From Shinisaurus crocodilurus (lineage: Eukaryota; Chordata; Lepidosauria; Squamata; Shinisauridae), in assembly GCA_021292165.1 (NCBI GenBank), contig CM037879.1, positions 286,910,272 through 286,974,271 of the forward strand: a stretch of DNA of 64,000 nucleotides, given 5' to 3'. A model generated the notes under the pieces. It ran no database searches. It saw nothing but the letters and a program-made list of their open reading frames with translations, and had not been told where the DNA came from. Position numbers and translations under genes: made by a program. Positions 53,215 through 64,000 of this stretch are shown here, piece by piece (within the stretch, counting starts at the first letter, position 1; each line of letters starts with the position of its first letter).

Positions 53215-53690
53215 TGATTTTGCTCACGTTCTCACTGTTAAGTTCGTTCCATCCCATTTGTGCATCAGATTGTGGATTATCATTTTTTCCCCCAGTCCAT
53301 ACAAAAATTCTTATGCACATTTTTGCAAAACAGACCCATTCCTTGTTGTACACTTTTTAAAAAGCATTTTGATGCACAAGATGTACATTTTCTCAAATGT
53401 ACACTTTCCCCCCAAGGGATTTTCCCGCCAAATGAAGCATTCATGCGTGTTTCTTCAAAATATGTACATTTTTTTGTACGCACCACTACACATGTAAGCA
53501 TTTTTTTCCCCCAGCGCGCTTTTTCAAATGCACTCATTTTTTTCTATGCATTTTGTGTGTGTGAGATGCATGCATCACACATTTTGGGAAAAGTATGGAT
53601 GGCGAGGTCTAGATGTGTTCTGGTTCGTGTTTAGGTTCAGGAAATGCAAATTTGGTGAGTGAACTGAGTGAATTTCTCACGCATCCCAAC
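53215..53690. repeat. AT-rich AATGTGCA-group element
   Basis: It has GGGTGATTCTGTGAAGC, ATTTTGATGCACAAG, TCTCAAATGTACAC and GAATTTCTCACGCATCCC. Non-coding frames cover it. Confidence 0.5.
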
Positions 53691-53944
53691 ACCTGCCCTG
53701 CAACTCTTTATAATTATTTTCCCGCTTAGATGCTCCAAATAGCACCTGGCAGATGGATCTAACTGCCATTTTAATTTGCCACCATGCCCTTAATGTGGTG
53801 TCGCTCAAAGGCATAGTGAGAAATCAAAACGGCAGCCCCCCAACCCAGCCAGGTCTGCTCAGAACCCGGCCGCTGCTTTCTGACACCACTGTCAGGTAAG
53901 CCCACCAACAGAGGAGGGGGCCCACAGGAGACTTTGCCCAGCAC

Positions 53945-54300
53945 CTAGCAATGTACAGATTTCGTTAAATCCATCCCATCTGTGTTTCGCGCATTGTCAG
54001 GCATCTTTGGTTCCATCATCTGCTCATTGGTGGAATTGAGTAATTTTTTTTTTTTTTAAATCCATTCTACTTGCGCTAATTTTCAATACCGCTAATTTAC
54101 ATTAGCGCAATTTTGGATTAACTAATGCACACCAGCACAAGCTGTGCAAATACCGGTGCACACTTGTGCAAATGCACATTAGGTAATGTGGATTAGCGCG
54201 AATGCGAATGAGTGCAAATACTCTTCAAAAACCTCATCCGCACCGCAAGCCTGTGGAATGCGCACGATTCAAGAAAGCCGCTCTGCTGCAGAATCCGCAG
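53945..54300. repeat. AT-rich element rich in TAGCGCA and TAATGCA words
   Basis: CTACTTGCGCTAATTT, TTTACATTAGCGCAA and TAATGTGGATTAGCGCG are loose inverted repeats. It resembles 52800-52930. Borders unclear. Confidence 0.4.
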
Positions 54301-54439
54301 GTTGGATTCGTAGAAATAAAAACTCATTTGGATCCATTGTGGATTCCTCTGACGTTCCCTACCAGGACTCCCCTCAAACCTGGTGAGGGCTGTGATTCAC
54401 ACAGTTCTCTGCTGTAGCCAGTGGACCTGATGACCTATT

Positions 54440-54838
54440 AGGAAAATACTAGAAACAAGGCTCATCCCATGAAGCTGACTGGTGGGAGATTCAGAACAGA
54501 TCAAAGGAAGGACTTCTTCACACAGTGCATAGTTAAACTATGGAATTCACCTCCACAAGATGTGGTGATGGCCACCAATTTGGATGGCTTTAAAAGGGGA
54601 TTGGACAAATTCATGGAGGAGAAGGCCATTGGTGGCTACTAGTCCTGATTGGCTATATGCTACCTCCAGGATCAGAGGCAGTATGCCTATGTACACCAGT
54701 TGCTGGGGAACATGGGCAGGAGGGTGCTGTTGCACTCATGTCCTGCTTGTGGGTTTCCCATGGGAAGCTGGTTGGCCACTGTGTGAACAGAATGCTGGAC
54801 TAGATGGACCCTTGGTCTGATCCAGCATCAGGGCTCTT
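54440..54838 (+). mobile_element. CR1-related LINE 3' end, LWNSLPQDVV subfamily
   Basis: Frame remnants include KLWNSPPQDVVMATNLDGFK and RGLDKFMEEKAIGGY, then GCTGGACTAGATGGACCC and TTGGTCTGATCCAGC. 5'-truncated. Confidence 0.82.
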
Positions 54839-54983
54839 TTTATGAAAATGCCAAAGGAAATCCAAACAGTTGATGCTGGATTTAAGAACTTTCATATAGC
54901 CATCTTTGAAGCTTCTGTTGACAGGTGGGATAGAAATATTTTAAATAAAATGATTATTTTTTTTAATGATCTAGATCAGGCAT

Positions 54984-55119
54984 CAGGGCTCTCCAACCTT
55001 GGGTCCCCAGATGTTGCTGGACTACAGCTCCCAGAATCCCTTGCCATTAGCCATGCTGGCTGGGTATGCTGGGAGCTGTAGGCCAGCAACATCTGGGGAC
55101 CCAAAGTTGGAGAGCCCTG
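54984..55119. mobile_element. Palindromic hAT MITE, CAGGGCTCTCCAACC variant, copy 5
   Basis: 136 bases with arms CAGGGCTCTCCAACCTTGGG and the complement ending GGAGAGCCCTG. The inner part differs from copies 1-4 (GTTGCTGGACTACAGC). Flanks do not match. Confidence 0.82.
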
Positions 55120-55186
55120 AGTGAGATGAACATGATGAATGTATAGGTCCCTTTTGAAAGAGTAATATAAGCCAAAAATCTTCACA

Positions 55187-55206
55187 CACACACACACACA
55201 CACACA
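55187..55206 (+). repeat. (AC)n microsatellite
   Basis: Ten AC units. Confidence 0.9.
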
Positions 55207-55902
55207 AAGACCCCGGTCCTGTGGAGGTTACAGTCTACATTTCACAAATGAGTGGAAATGAAGAGCAAAGGCAGCCTGGAGAAAGGGGAAAGGCAATATA
55301 GTAACAATGGATAAATGTGAGCAGATGTAGTTAGGCATAATTAGGATTTGAGTCATAGTGCAACAGCTAATTAGGGTGGCTGCTTAGATTTGCAGAAAAT
55401 TAGCATATGCTAATTTCCATGGATTGATGCCAGTTTAGAAATAATTAGTATTGCTTACATAGAAATATGATACATCCTGCCATAATAGGGAAGACTGTGA
55501 CCAGGCGACCCCGTGTGCCTGCAGGCTGCCTGAGTGCCAAGTGCTGATGGGCCCTGGCCTGCTCTCACATCCTTCTTATGGCGCTTTCATCTTTAAACCA
55601 GACTTTGACTGGACACCACTTCAGACAGAGGACTGCCCCCTGTAACGTAGGACACATGGCCGTCTGACAACTAATTCATTGTTGAAAGCATTTCAATCCC
55701 AGCTTTCAACACGATACCCAAAGTAGGTAACATTCCCCCCACACACACACAAAAGACCAACAATAGAACAAAGTTCATAACATTAGCAATAAAGCACAAG
55801 CATTAAAAAAGCACACACACACAAATCAACAGCAGCAAAATGATTTAAAATGATGAGTTTTAAACAGTGGATACGTATGAAGCAAGAGTAAGGAACAGAC
55901 TT

Positions 55903-56556
55903 AGGGATGTATGAGAAATTCATTTCAGTTTGTTTTTGATCAGGATTGACCCAGTTTGTACCTTCTGGACCGAACACTGATTTGGACGCAATCTGTAGTT
56001 GAAGTCTGTACATTTACACACAAACAAGGTAATTTGCGGACCGCCAAACATGCATTCAACGTTTGAAAAATGTGTGTACATTTGATAAATGCGCATAGTG
56101 ATGTAACCGTTTGCCTTGCGCGGGTGTAGCGGGCCAAAATCGGCCCCGCTCACGCCTGCGCAAGGCTCACACGGGCCTACCTCCGTCCAGCGGTGGCTCG
56201 CCTCTCTGCGGCAAGCCGCCCGCGCCGCCCGCACTGGTCCCGTCGTGTCACTTCCGGCGCGGCGGAAGTGATGCGACGGGACCCTGCTCCGACATGCTGG
56301 ACCCCCGCACTATGGTTTTGGCGGGGGGAACCAGGGCAACAGGGCTTAAACCGCTGGAAGTGACGCGACGGAACCAGCGCGCCAGTCGGTGGCAGCTCAA
56401 GCGGCGCGGAGGATGCGCCGTGCCGCTCAGAAGAACGAGGTGGGGGGCTGCCGCCGTGGAGAATTGTGGGGGCGGAGAGGCGAGCCCCCCCACAGATACG
56501 TGAACATGGCTGGATGCGCATAAAAATGCGTACTTTTGAAAAAATGCGCACAAGTA
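55903..56556. mobile_element. AT-rich TAGGGATG element split by a GC-rich MITE
   Basis: The left end reads TTAGGGATGTATGAGAAATTC. The body GGACCGAACACTGATTTGG matches the 30.3 kb copy. It is split by 56098-56513 and resumes at ATGCGCATAAAAATGCG. It ends near a Sauria SINE scrap (56557-56610). Confidence 0.65.
56098..56513. mobile_element. GC-rich palindromic element, GATGTAAYSGTTTGCC family, copy 2
   Basis: 416 bases with flanking ATGCGCATA at 56089-56097 and 56514-56522 (8 bp of duplication plus one further match). Its core has GTGTCACTTCCGGCGC / GGCGGAAGTGATGCGAC and AACCAGGGCAACAGGGC, a phrase also at 37490 and, in part, 43865. CpG-rich. Confidence 0.88.
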
Positions 56557-56636
56557 ATTGGGAGACCCGGGTTCTAGTCCCCACTCAGCCATGAAGCTCA
56601 CTGGGTTCTTTCTGGGGGAGAGAACTGGGATGTAGG

Positions 56637-56975
56637 GATGTGCAAGGAATCCACTTAGGGGGTCAAAATCCAGCAGATTGGCCTGGTTTGCCCCCCTGGA
56701 TTCTGGCCCATCTATCCAGTGCTGGTGCTGACTCGTTCTAATGCGAGTCGAGCCAGCATGTGGTATTCCACTTTTAAAGCAGGCCACGATTTGCTTATTC
56801 CCCCCCCCCACTTTTTTTTAAAGGCAGAGAAATTTGCACAGAATACTGCCGTAATTTGTGCAAATTGCAGCTGTATTTTGCACAGATTACACAAATTGTG
56901 CCTGTATTCCACGCAAATTCCCCTGCCTATTAAAAAAAAAAAAAAAAGGAAATCACAGCCTGCTTTAAAAGCATA
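56637..56975. mobile_element. YAGGGATG-type element, left part
   Basis: It starts TAGGGATGTGCAAGGAATCC and holds GAGTCGAGCCAGCATG, as in 33540-34070. The facing arms CTTTTAAAGCAGGC / GCCTGCTTTAAAAG remain. The L2 sequence begins directly after it. Confidence 0.6.
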
Positions 56976-57962
56976 AAGGCTGTGACAATGGACTGGATGA
57001 GGGCTAACAAACTGAGGCTCAATCCAGACAAGACTGAGATGCTGTTAGTGGGTGGTTCCTCTGACCGGATGGAGGGTGTTCAACCTGTTCTGGATGGGGT
57101 GGCACTCCCCTTGAAGGAGCAGGTTCATAGCTTGGGGGTGCTCCTGGAGCCATCTTTGTCACTTGAGGGTCAGGTTGCCTCAGTGGCACGGAGTGCCTTC
57201 TAACAGCTCCGACTGGTGGCCCAGCTACACCCCTATCTGGACAGGGATAGCCTGGTTTCAGTAATCTACGATCTGGTAATCTCAGAGTTAAGATTACTGC
57301 AATGCACTCTACATGGGGCTGCCCGTGAAGACTGTTCAGAAGCTACAGCTTGTGCAAAACGCGGCGGCCAGACTAATCACTGGGACCAAAAGTCCGAACA
57401 TATAACACCTGTTCTGGCCCACTTGCACTGGCTGCCTGTATGCTTCCGAGTCCGATTCAAGGTGCTGGCCTTAACCTATAAAGCAGCCCTACATGGCTTG
57501 GGACCACAATGCTTGATGGAACGCCTCTCCCAACCACAATCTACCCAGATGCTAAATTCAACATCTGGGGCCTTCCTCTGACTGCCACCTCCGAGGGAGG
57601 CTTGGAGGGCGGCAACAAGGGGGAGGGCCTTTTCTGTGGTAGCCCCCCCCAACTGTGGAACAAGCTCCCCTGCATCCCGCCTGGTGCCAACTCTACTATC
57701 TTTTCATCACCAGGTTAAGACTGCGCTCTGTGTTGAAGCTTTGAACAACTAAATTGTATACAGTGGGGTGGGTAAATTCTTTTAGAGGTCGTGTTTTATT
57801 CACTTGCTTTTAGTTTTTGTGACTTTTTAAAAAATGATTTCATATTTTTATAATGCTTTTATTGTTTATATTTAATTGTACTTTTTTGGGCTTTTTAATT
57901 GATTGTTGTAAACACTGCCCAGAGAGCTTCAGCTATTGGCCGGTATAGAAAATAAATAAATA
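56976..57962 (+). mobile_element. L2-like LINE, longest copy, with ORF2 C-terminus and 3' tail
   Basis: Three frames together show [75 protein letters not shown] and VLALTYKAALHGLGPQ. The 3' part ends GAGAGCTTCAGCTATTGGCC, AAATAAAT. Frameshifts break the reading frame, so it is dead. The 5' half (endonuclease and catalytic core) is missing. Confidence 0.85.
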
Positions 57963-58274
57963 CATAACCTGCCAAAAAAAACCAAACCCAAACTTGACCT
58001 GGCCTGCTTTCGGCTCTCGAGTTGGCGAGGTGCGCTGCAGTCCGCTGAGCACAAGTGGATCGAGTTCTTCAGTGTCGCCCATCCTTAGGTGGGAGGCATT
58101 GCTGAGCAAGAAACTCCCACACGGGTCGGCCACCCTCCGATCTCAAATGGCCGAGAAACTTGGAGCTGTCCCTGAATGTAATCTGCACAATCTGGCTAGG
58201 CATGGGAGAATCAGTGAGGCTCAAGCTCCTCAATGTTACCCGAATCCCACCTTGAAGCTTGGCCCACCTAGTTC

Positions 58275-58480
58275 CCATTCACAATTGTGAGAACGCACCA
58301 AAATGCATACTTTCCCCCTGTTGGCTGAAGTGTGAAAATGCATATTTCCCCCCAAAATGTGCATTTTAAAAGTCTGCGTTTTTCTAAAATACACATTTTG
58401 CAAACATGATCACAAGCTTGGGAATGTGCAAGCTTTGCCTACAAAATATGCTCATGTTCAGGGGGTGCAAATGGGGCAAG
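58275..58480. repeat. AT-rich AATGTGCA-group fragment
   Basis: AAAATGCATACTTTCCCCC, GGCTGAAGTGTGAAAATGC and AAATGTGCATTTTAAAAG. Both termini are lost. Confidence 0.5.
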
Positions 58481-58994
58481 TTCTACTCTTAAAGAACACC
58501 AACAAAATTATAATGTATCTTTAGATCGGGCTGGTTCATATACCACTGCTTGGGTGGAGACTACGTCTACCTGCAATACCCTATATTTATGGCTCAACAC
58601 ATAAAGTTTCCTGGACGAGTCCTGGTTTCAACTTTTCAGCGCTTGAAAAAGAAAAGGGAAATGTGCATAAAAAGCATCCTTCATTTTTCAAACCATAAAT
58701 TTCAGTGAAATCCTGAACTCCGGCGCTCACAGGCCACTAACCAGTAATGGAATCCCAGAGCAAACCAAAGTGGAATGATGTCGCGGGAAACGCTCATTTG
58801 TAACAGCTCGTAAAACTGGCAAAAGGCCCGTAATCGGAAACATGGTGTTTAATGCCACAGAAAATGGACTGTATGGTTTTAATGACCACGGCCTGAGGTG
58901 GGCTGGGGAAGGGAGAATGACGTCTGGAATCAGTGAGGCTTCTTCAAGGTAACATAATCATGAACAAGAACAAACAACAACAATCAGAAATGAC

Positions 58995-59080
58995 TCCAAA
59001 CCAGCCTTCCCCAATGCGGCACCATCCAAATGTGCTGAACATCGCCCATCATCCCTAGCAAGCATGGCCATTGGCTGTTC
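58995..59080. repeat. Palindromic MITE remnant
   Basis: CCAGCCTTCCCCAATGCGG and AGCAAGCATGGCCATTGG resemble the 12307 and 60265 remnants. Only one arm is present. Confidence 0.5.
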
Positions 59081-59094
59081 AAAAAACCATAAAA

Positions 59095-59805
59095 ACATAA
59101 GCACATAAGAAGAGCCATGCTGGATCAGACCAAGGGTCCATCTCATCCAGCATTCTGTTCACACACAGTGGCCAACCAGCTGCCCATGGGAAACCCACAC
59201 AAGCAGGACAGGAGTGCAACAGCACCTTCCCGCCCATGTTCCCCAGCAACTGGTGTACATAGGCACACTGCCTCTGAAAGTGGAGGTAGCATATAGCCGT
59301 CAGGACTAGTAGCCATTGATAGCCTTCTCCTCCATTAATTTGTCCAATACCCTTTTAAAGCCATCCAAACTGGCATTCATCACTACATCTTGTGGAAGTG
59401 AAGTACCATAATTTAACTATGCACTGTGTGAAGAACTACTTCCTTTTGTCTGTCCTGAATCTCCCAGTGATCAGCTTCATGGGATGACCCCTTTGGGTTC
59501 TAGTATTATGAGAGAGGGAGAAAATGTCTCCCTAGATTTCATAGATAAGAGTTGGAAGGAGCCTATAAGGCTATCGAGTCCCACCCCCTGCTCAATGCAG
59601 GAAACTAGAGGAGGGGTCTCCCATCCAAGTAATAACCAGGCCTGACCCTGCTTAGCTTTCCACGCTCAGACAAGCTGAGTCAGCGTGAGCCACAGGCCTG
59701 TATATCCCTACCCACTTTCACCACACCACTTTATACAGCTCTATCATGTCTCCCCTTACTTGCCTTTTTCCTAAGCTAAACAATCCCAGATGTTGTAAAT
59801 GGCTG
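59095..59805 (-). mobile_element. CR1-related LINE 3' end split by a SINE
   Basis: The plus strand has AAGAAGAGCCATGCTGGATC, then ATCTTGTGGAAGTGAAGTACC and TTCATGGGATGACCCC. The same LINE resumes at 59698 with CTACCCACTTTCACCACACC and CTATCATGTCTCCCCTTAC. The interruption is the 5S-type SINE at 59536-59697. Confidence 0.8.
59536..59697 (-). mobile_element. 5S-head/CR1-tail SINE nested in a CR1
   Basis: Minus strand: GGCTCACGCTGACTCAGC, GGAAAGCTAAGCAGGGTCAG and CTTGGATGGGAGACC, then GGTGGGACTCGATAGCC. Full-length. TCCCTA before and after it is the likely duplication. Confidence 0.85.
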
Positions 59806-59985
59806 ATTTCTTGGGGACACTGGACAACCCCCGCCCCACATGATGGATGAACCAGTACAAGGTAATAGACTTCATGTATGGTGATGCTCACCTCTTGGGT
59901 TGTGAGGCTCATGGCTGTAATATCCATTTCCATCTTACATCATGGAGAAAAGGAGGAGCCATCTTCCTAGATGCATGGCACATAG

Positions 59986-60151
59986 ATTTCATAGATCCTA
60001 GAGTTGGAAGGAGCCTACAAGGCTATCGAGTCCAACCCCCTGCTCAATGCAGGAAACTAGAGGAGGGGTCTCACGTCCAAGTAATAACCAGGCCTGATCC
60101 TGCTTAGCTTTCCACGCTCAGACAAGCTGAGCCAGCGTGAGCCACAGGCAC
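59986..60151 (-). mobile_element. 5S-head/CR1-tail SINE, full-length
   Basis: Nearly the same as 59536-59697, from head GCCTGTGGCTCACGCTGGC to tail GATCTATGAAATC. GGCACATA stands on each side and is a plausible target duplication. Confidence 0.87.
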
Positions 60152-60264
60152 ATAAGCCACCACGATAGTCGGTGATGTCATAGAGGGCCACGCTGTGATG
60201 TTAATCAGGGGAGGAGTGGGTTGGATGCCTACTCAGAAGGAGAAGCAGAAAACTCCCTAGATAC

Positions 60265-60355
60265 TTCATAGCAACCTTCCCCAACCAGGTGCTCTCCAGG
60301 TGTGTTGGACTATAACTTCCATCATCCCAAGCCACCACAGCCATTGGAGGGGGTG
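60265..60355. repeat. Palindromic MITE remnant
   Basis: CAACCTTCCCCAACCAGG, CTCTCCAGGTGTGTTGGAC and ATCATCCCAAGCCACC. One arm plus part of the loop. Confidence 0.55.
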
Positions 60356-60649
60356 ACTGCTGTACACCATGGGTGGCCCATGGACGGCATGGATGCATGT
60401 AGCACAACCTTGCAGCTGTAATTGTGCCACTCTTGCGGTGACCAGAAGCTTGTGGACCTGGCTATGGGCCCATTCTTTGCCTCCACCATGCAGACCTGCC
60501 AAGCTCATTAGACTAGAAGCAAAACAAACAACACACCCCAAGCCTGGGGAAGGAATTTGTGGCCGTCGATGTGCACCACAGGTCAACAGCCCCATAAAAT
60601 AAGCTTAAATTGTAACTTGCTTGCCGAAGAGTTCGGCCACCATCACTGT

Positions 60650-61005
60650 AAACATGGGGTGCAGAAACCTTTCCAGCCCAAGGACTGATTTCCATTGTGG
60701 AGAAGCTTTTGGGGGCCACATTACAGTCGTGGGTGGGAACAAAGGAAGAGGGGGTGGGGACGAAATAGCAAAAATACCAGCATATTTTAGCTTAAAGCTC
60801 GTACTGCTGGTAACTAATCCTTAGGAGAGGCATTTCAACCTTTTAGAGTGGAGAAAAACTACAGAGAAATCCAGGAAAGCTCCCAACGATTGGTGGTTGG
60901 GGGAAAGAGGGTGGGGCATGGTGAAGGGGGTGTGGCCTTCTGGGGACCAACAGAGGGGCAGATTTGGCCCCTGGCCTTGAGGTTGTTCACACCTGCTATA
61001 AACTA
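60650..61005. repeat. hAT-like MITE, GAACCTTTCCAGCCC type, decayed
   Basis: ATGGGGTGCAGAAACC and GAGAAGCTTTTGGGGGCCAC near the left, GGCCTTGAGGTTGTTCACACC near the right. Related to 18080-18416 and 40915-41110. Confidence 0.5.
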
Positions 61006-61479
61006 TTGTGGGGCTAGAGAATCTCTAATACACCCAATTACTCAGTCCTTCCCTTGGACGCTCTCATGAGTCTTTACTGGCCATTTTGCTGGGTGGTTCA
61101 AATAGCTCAATTACTAAGAATGTTGCTAAATTTCTGAATATTGCCATTTTGACTAGACCCTCCTTGCTTACCTGATTCTGTTTTATTTTTTCTGTTTTAC
61201 CTTATGTATATAACTGAGTGCCGCTGTATTTTATGTGTACTGTTTAATGTATTTTATGTGTACACGTATTTTATGTGTACCGTTTTATTAGTTTTGAGGT
61301 CAGTAGATTGTACAGTGAGTAGACTGTTAATTCATTCATTCATTCATTCATATGACACTCTAAATATAGATTGGAAGCATGTTGGGGACAGAGTCCTTTT
61401 TTTTTTACTATGTTGTAGTAAAGTATTACTATACTGTACATTTATATTGTGGGCACTGTCTAAATAAATCAATGAATTG

Positions 61480-61730
61480 CAAAGAAACAGATTTTGGCTA
61501 AACATTAGGAGAAACTTCCTGACATTCGGAGCTGTTGGGCAGTGGAACAGACTGCCTCTGGGTGCGGTGCGGGGTGGGTGCTTGCTTCTTCACCGGAGGA
61601 ATTTAAGCAAAGGGTGTATGGCCATTTGCCAGGGTTACTGTAGTTTCATAGATTTGGGCAGGGAGGTGGACTAGATATCCTTCAAGGTCCCTGCCAACTC
61701 TGATGCCGTACAGTTCTATAAAGTCTTCTC
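61480..61730 (+). mobile_element. CR1-related LINE 3' end, third subfamily
   Basis: Frame FWLNIRRNFLTFGAVGQWNR, followed by GGAGGTGGACTAGATATCCT and CCCTGCCAACTCTGATG. Distinct from the other two CR1 groups here. Confidence 0.7.
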
Positions 61731-62569
61731 TCAGGGACTCTGGCGAAAGTGCCCCTTTCTCAAGGCAATCAGGCATCATGGAACAAAGGGAAGACATTAG
61801 GTAATTATGATGCATAGCCAGATGATGTACTGAGCGGTACTTTATTGTCAGGATTGCAGTGTGTCCTGGATCTTGAGCTGCTGACCCCGAGGAATGTGCA
61901 AAAAAAAAATATATCATTCATTTAGAATTGTCTTTAGGCTGCCATTAAGGATGGAACCCTTTAAAAAAGAAGGAGCAGTAGATCGAAGCATCGGACACAG
62001 CCAAAAAGGCAGGAATGGGAGGAGCTGGATGGTGATGCAAAAACCTTTCAGATGAAAACCAACCAACAAACAAAAAAAGCAAAGGGAGGAGGTGAACCTT
62101 AAGTAGCTGCTGGGAGTACTTTAATTCATGCAAGGAAGATAGCCGAATGCATGACAATGAGTTTCTTCATCCGCGGCAACTGTTTTAAATGCGTGTGTGT
62201 GTGTGTACGCTCACAAACTTTCAATTGTCCCTGACGAAGACCAATATCAAATTGCTTTGGGGCTATTTCTGGGGTCTCCAACAGGGTACCAATGCACATC
62301 TCTCCTGGCACCCACCAGAAGCTCCCTTCCCTTCCTGATTTTAATTTAGGGTAATTCCTTAAGGTTTTTAAAAATTAATTGGGGGGGGGGGAATGGGAGG
62401 CTGAAATGCTGCAAAGCTGAAGTTCTGTCCACCGACACCATCTGTGTTCGGGTTCAAAAGAGCAGCTGTGTGTTTTGCAGCTCAGACCCCCACCTCTGCC
62501 TTGGACTCAGGTTCTTGGGCGAATTCGTTTTCTTTAAATTCTCACCATTTTGCCTTCCTGGGAAATGAG

Positions 62570-62752
62570 CATTTTTGTGACCGGCCATGCGCAGCCATTT
62601 TCTACGTAAAAAGCATAGCCGCCGGGAGCCTGGAAGTCCGGCGGGCGCCACGGCTGACGCTCGCTTTTGGCCCAGTTGGGCAGGTGCGGCAGCAGAGCTC
62701 GCCGGCCGAGCACCCGGCGAGTCAGGCGGTGGGCAGATCGCCCACCCCTACG
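62570..62752. mobile_element. TTTACGTAGAAAATG-family element, right half
   Basis: CCATTTTCTACGTAAAAAGC, GGGAGCCTGGAAGTCCGG and the terminus GATCGCCCACCCCTA. No left half. Confidence 0.6.
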
Positions 62753-63261
62753 GCCACAATACTCTCTCAAAATTCCAAATGTGCCCACTGAGCCAAAAAT
62801 GTTGGCAATCCCTGGGATATTTAATTGGGATCTGCTCTCTCGGCCTCAGAGAAGCAGCCAGAGTGGTTCTGTCTGCACCAGCTGTGAGTGGGGGAGGGAG
62901 ATTCTGATCTGAGCACAAATCCCCAGCTACGAGGTCGGAGTGATTTGAGGACCTCGTAGCTGGGAATCTGAAAAATCCTACGGCTGTCTAGAGGCCATAG
63001 GATTGCACTGCCCATCTACATTTTTTTCAATCTTGAATGGTTCAGAAACTAGAATACAAATACCCCCACCGTTGCCAGCGGTGGGTGAAGCTGATTACAG
63101 GAAATACTGATGCAAAGAATCCAGTTTTCTCCCCTCACTTCACTCCACCCCCTCTCGCTTGTTTGTTTTGTTTTGAATTAGTATTCATTGCAAGGAAGGC
63201 AAGATGTGCTGTGTGCCAGCTTCCTGCCTGTCTGAAGAGCGGCTTGGCTTTAAAAGGTGCG

Positions 63262-63296
63262 CAGAGAGAGAGAGAAAGAGAGAGGGAGAGAGGGGA
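63262..63296 (+). repeat. (GA)n-rich tract
   Basis: Interrupted GA run of about 35 bases. Confidence 0.9.
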
Positions 63297-63802
63297 AAAA
63301 AAACTTTGCAAATTAAATAAAACCTGTTCGGCTGAGTCCTTCTTGAGAAAAAGGCACCTGCCGAAGGACACTATACAGGGAGTGGAGTGGAGCAGGATGA
63401 GACAGATCCAGATCTTTAGGGAAGATTTCAACTGAGAGCCACTAAATACGTCGCAAAATTCTGATCCTGGAGGCACCTCCGTGTACTAGGCCCTGGAAAG
63501 TGCCAACATGCCAGTAAGGCGAAGCGAAGCAGAGGGGAGCCCCACAGCCTTACCGGCGGTGGGCACAGAAGGTGGCACTGGACGTAGAGGGAGACGGAGC
63601 TGGCCACAGGGAGCCAGCAGCACCCAGTATGCCCCTGGCCCAGACTGCCTGCCTCCAAGCCCACTGGGAGGGTTTATGGGATATTAAAGTCCAGTTGTTA
63701 CTGACACGCTAAATGTGGGTCCGGGGCGGGATGTACCACTTCAGACTGCAGGCGGGGAGCTCCCTATGATGGAGCTCCTCCTCAACACAAGACAATCCCC
63801 GC

Positions 63803-64000
63803 CAGTGGAGGCTGGTAGCTCCAATGTCAGTGGGGTCATGTATCCACTCCGGGCTCTAGTCTGAACTTTTGAGTTGCTGTATCCATGGTGCTGAACCCCA
63901 CCCCCCTCCAAACAGGTTCAGCACTGTGGATAGCTCCTTTACAGTTCTGATTGGAAACCCAGACTGGATACACTGCCCCAACTGGTACTGGAGCCACCAG
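63803..64000. mobile_element. MITE, CAGTGGAGGCTGGTAGCTCC family, cut by the window end
   Basis: The best preserved left terminus of its family: CAGTGGAGGCTGGTAGCTCC. Facing arms GTATCCACTCCGGGCTC / ACTGGATACACTG. It reaches GGAGCCACCAG at the last bases, so only about 10 bases are missing. Confidence 0.82.

Larger units (their letters stand above)
29121..64000 (-). other. Large upstream intron, partial, with no further exon found
   Basis: Almost 35 kb without a recognisable plexin exon on the minus strand. I looked for the cysteine-rich PSI2 and linker segments that precede the 29024-29120 exon and did not find them. Short or diverged exons could be missed by eye. Stretches with no recognised feature include 30510-30690, 32560-32940, 34500-35200, 35250-35740, 38520-39590, 42850-43050, 43290-43690, 46000-46580, 47420-48020, 49880-51400, 51620-52060, 55210-55900, 58490-58960, 61010-61470, 61730-62560 and 62760-63250. 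Confidence 0.6.

Noticed and set aside
29121..64000. Upstream plexin exons (PSI2 and sema)
   Set aside because: I looked for their cysteine patterns on the minus strand and found none that I could support, so I list none.

Overview
This window is vertebrate nuclear DNA, almost certainly from a squamate reptile. It carries seven coding exons of one host gene on the minus strand. The rest is intron packed with transposable elements. The squamate call rests on at least six copies of a tRNA-derived SINE that I recognise as Sauria SINE, on CR1 LINE 3' ends with the repeated ATTCTATG tail, on L2-like LINE 3' ends, and on many short palindromic DNA transposons.

Host gene. The exons, read in minus-strand order, are 29120-29024, 27643-27453, 19146-18995, 16979-16862, 9981-9845, 8928-8728 and 4197-4104. 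All have AG/GT splice borders and their phases join without a break. Together they encode about 330 residues of a class A plexin: the linker before the third PSI domain, PSI3, and the first part of the IPT/TIG series. From memory of the family the best match is plexin-A4 (PLXNA4), a semaphorin co-receptor for axon guidance. The sema domain should lie beyond base 64000 and the last IPT, transmembrane and GAP parts beyond base 1. I found no exon above 29120 or below 4104.

Repeats. Bases 1-4103 hold a young hAT-like element (511-1286), a second MITE (3540-3707) and a repeat of unknown class also found inverted at 25.6 kb. Bases 4.2-29 kb hold the exons with CR1, 5S-derived SINEs, Sauria SINEs, tRNA-like SINEs and palindromic MITEs between them. 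Bases 29-64 kb are apparently one intron, with a second copy of the 511-1286 element in opposite orientation (30727-31515), a GC-rich hAT-like element (37227-37775), L2 and CR1 remnants, nested MITEs and many microsatellites.

Most informative signals. Many DNA elements here still have readable 8-bp target duplications. These divide the elements into two groups: one whose sites have a central TA (several NTCTAGAN), and one whose sites do not. Other notable points are SINEs with a 5S rRNA-type head and a CR1-type tail, one of them interrupted by CR1; a MITE whose left arm is amplified to four tandem copies; a repeated excess of the palindrome TTGCGCAA in MITEs; and an apparent in-frame local repeat in a plexin IPT exon. 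I see no bacterial-type operon, CRISPR array or second protein-coding gene. All family names come from recognition, without database searches.
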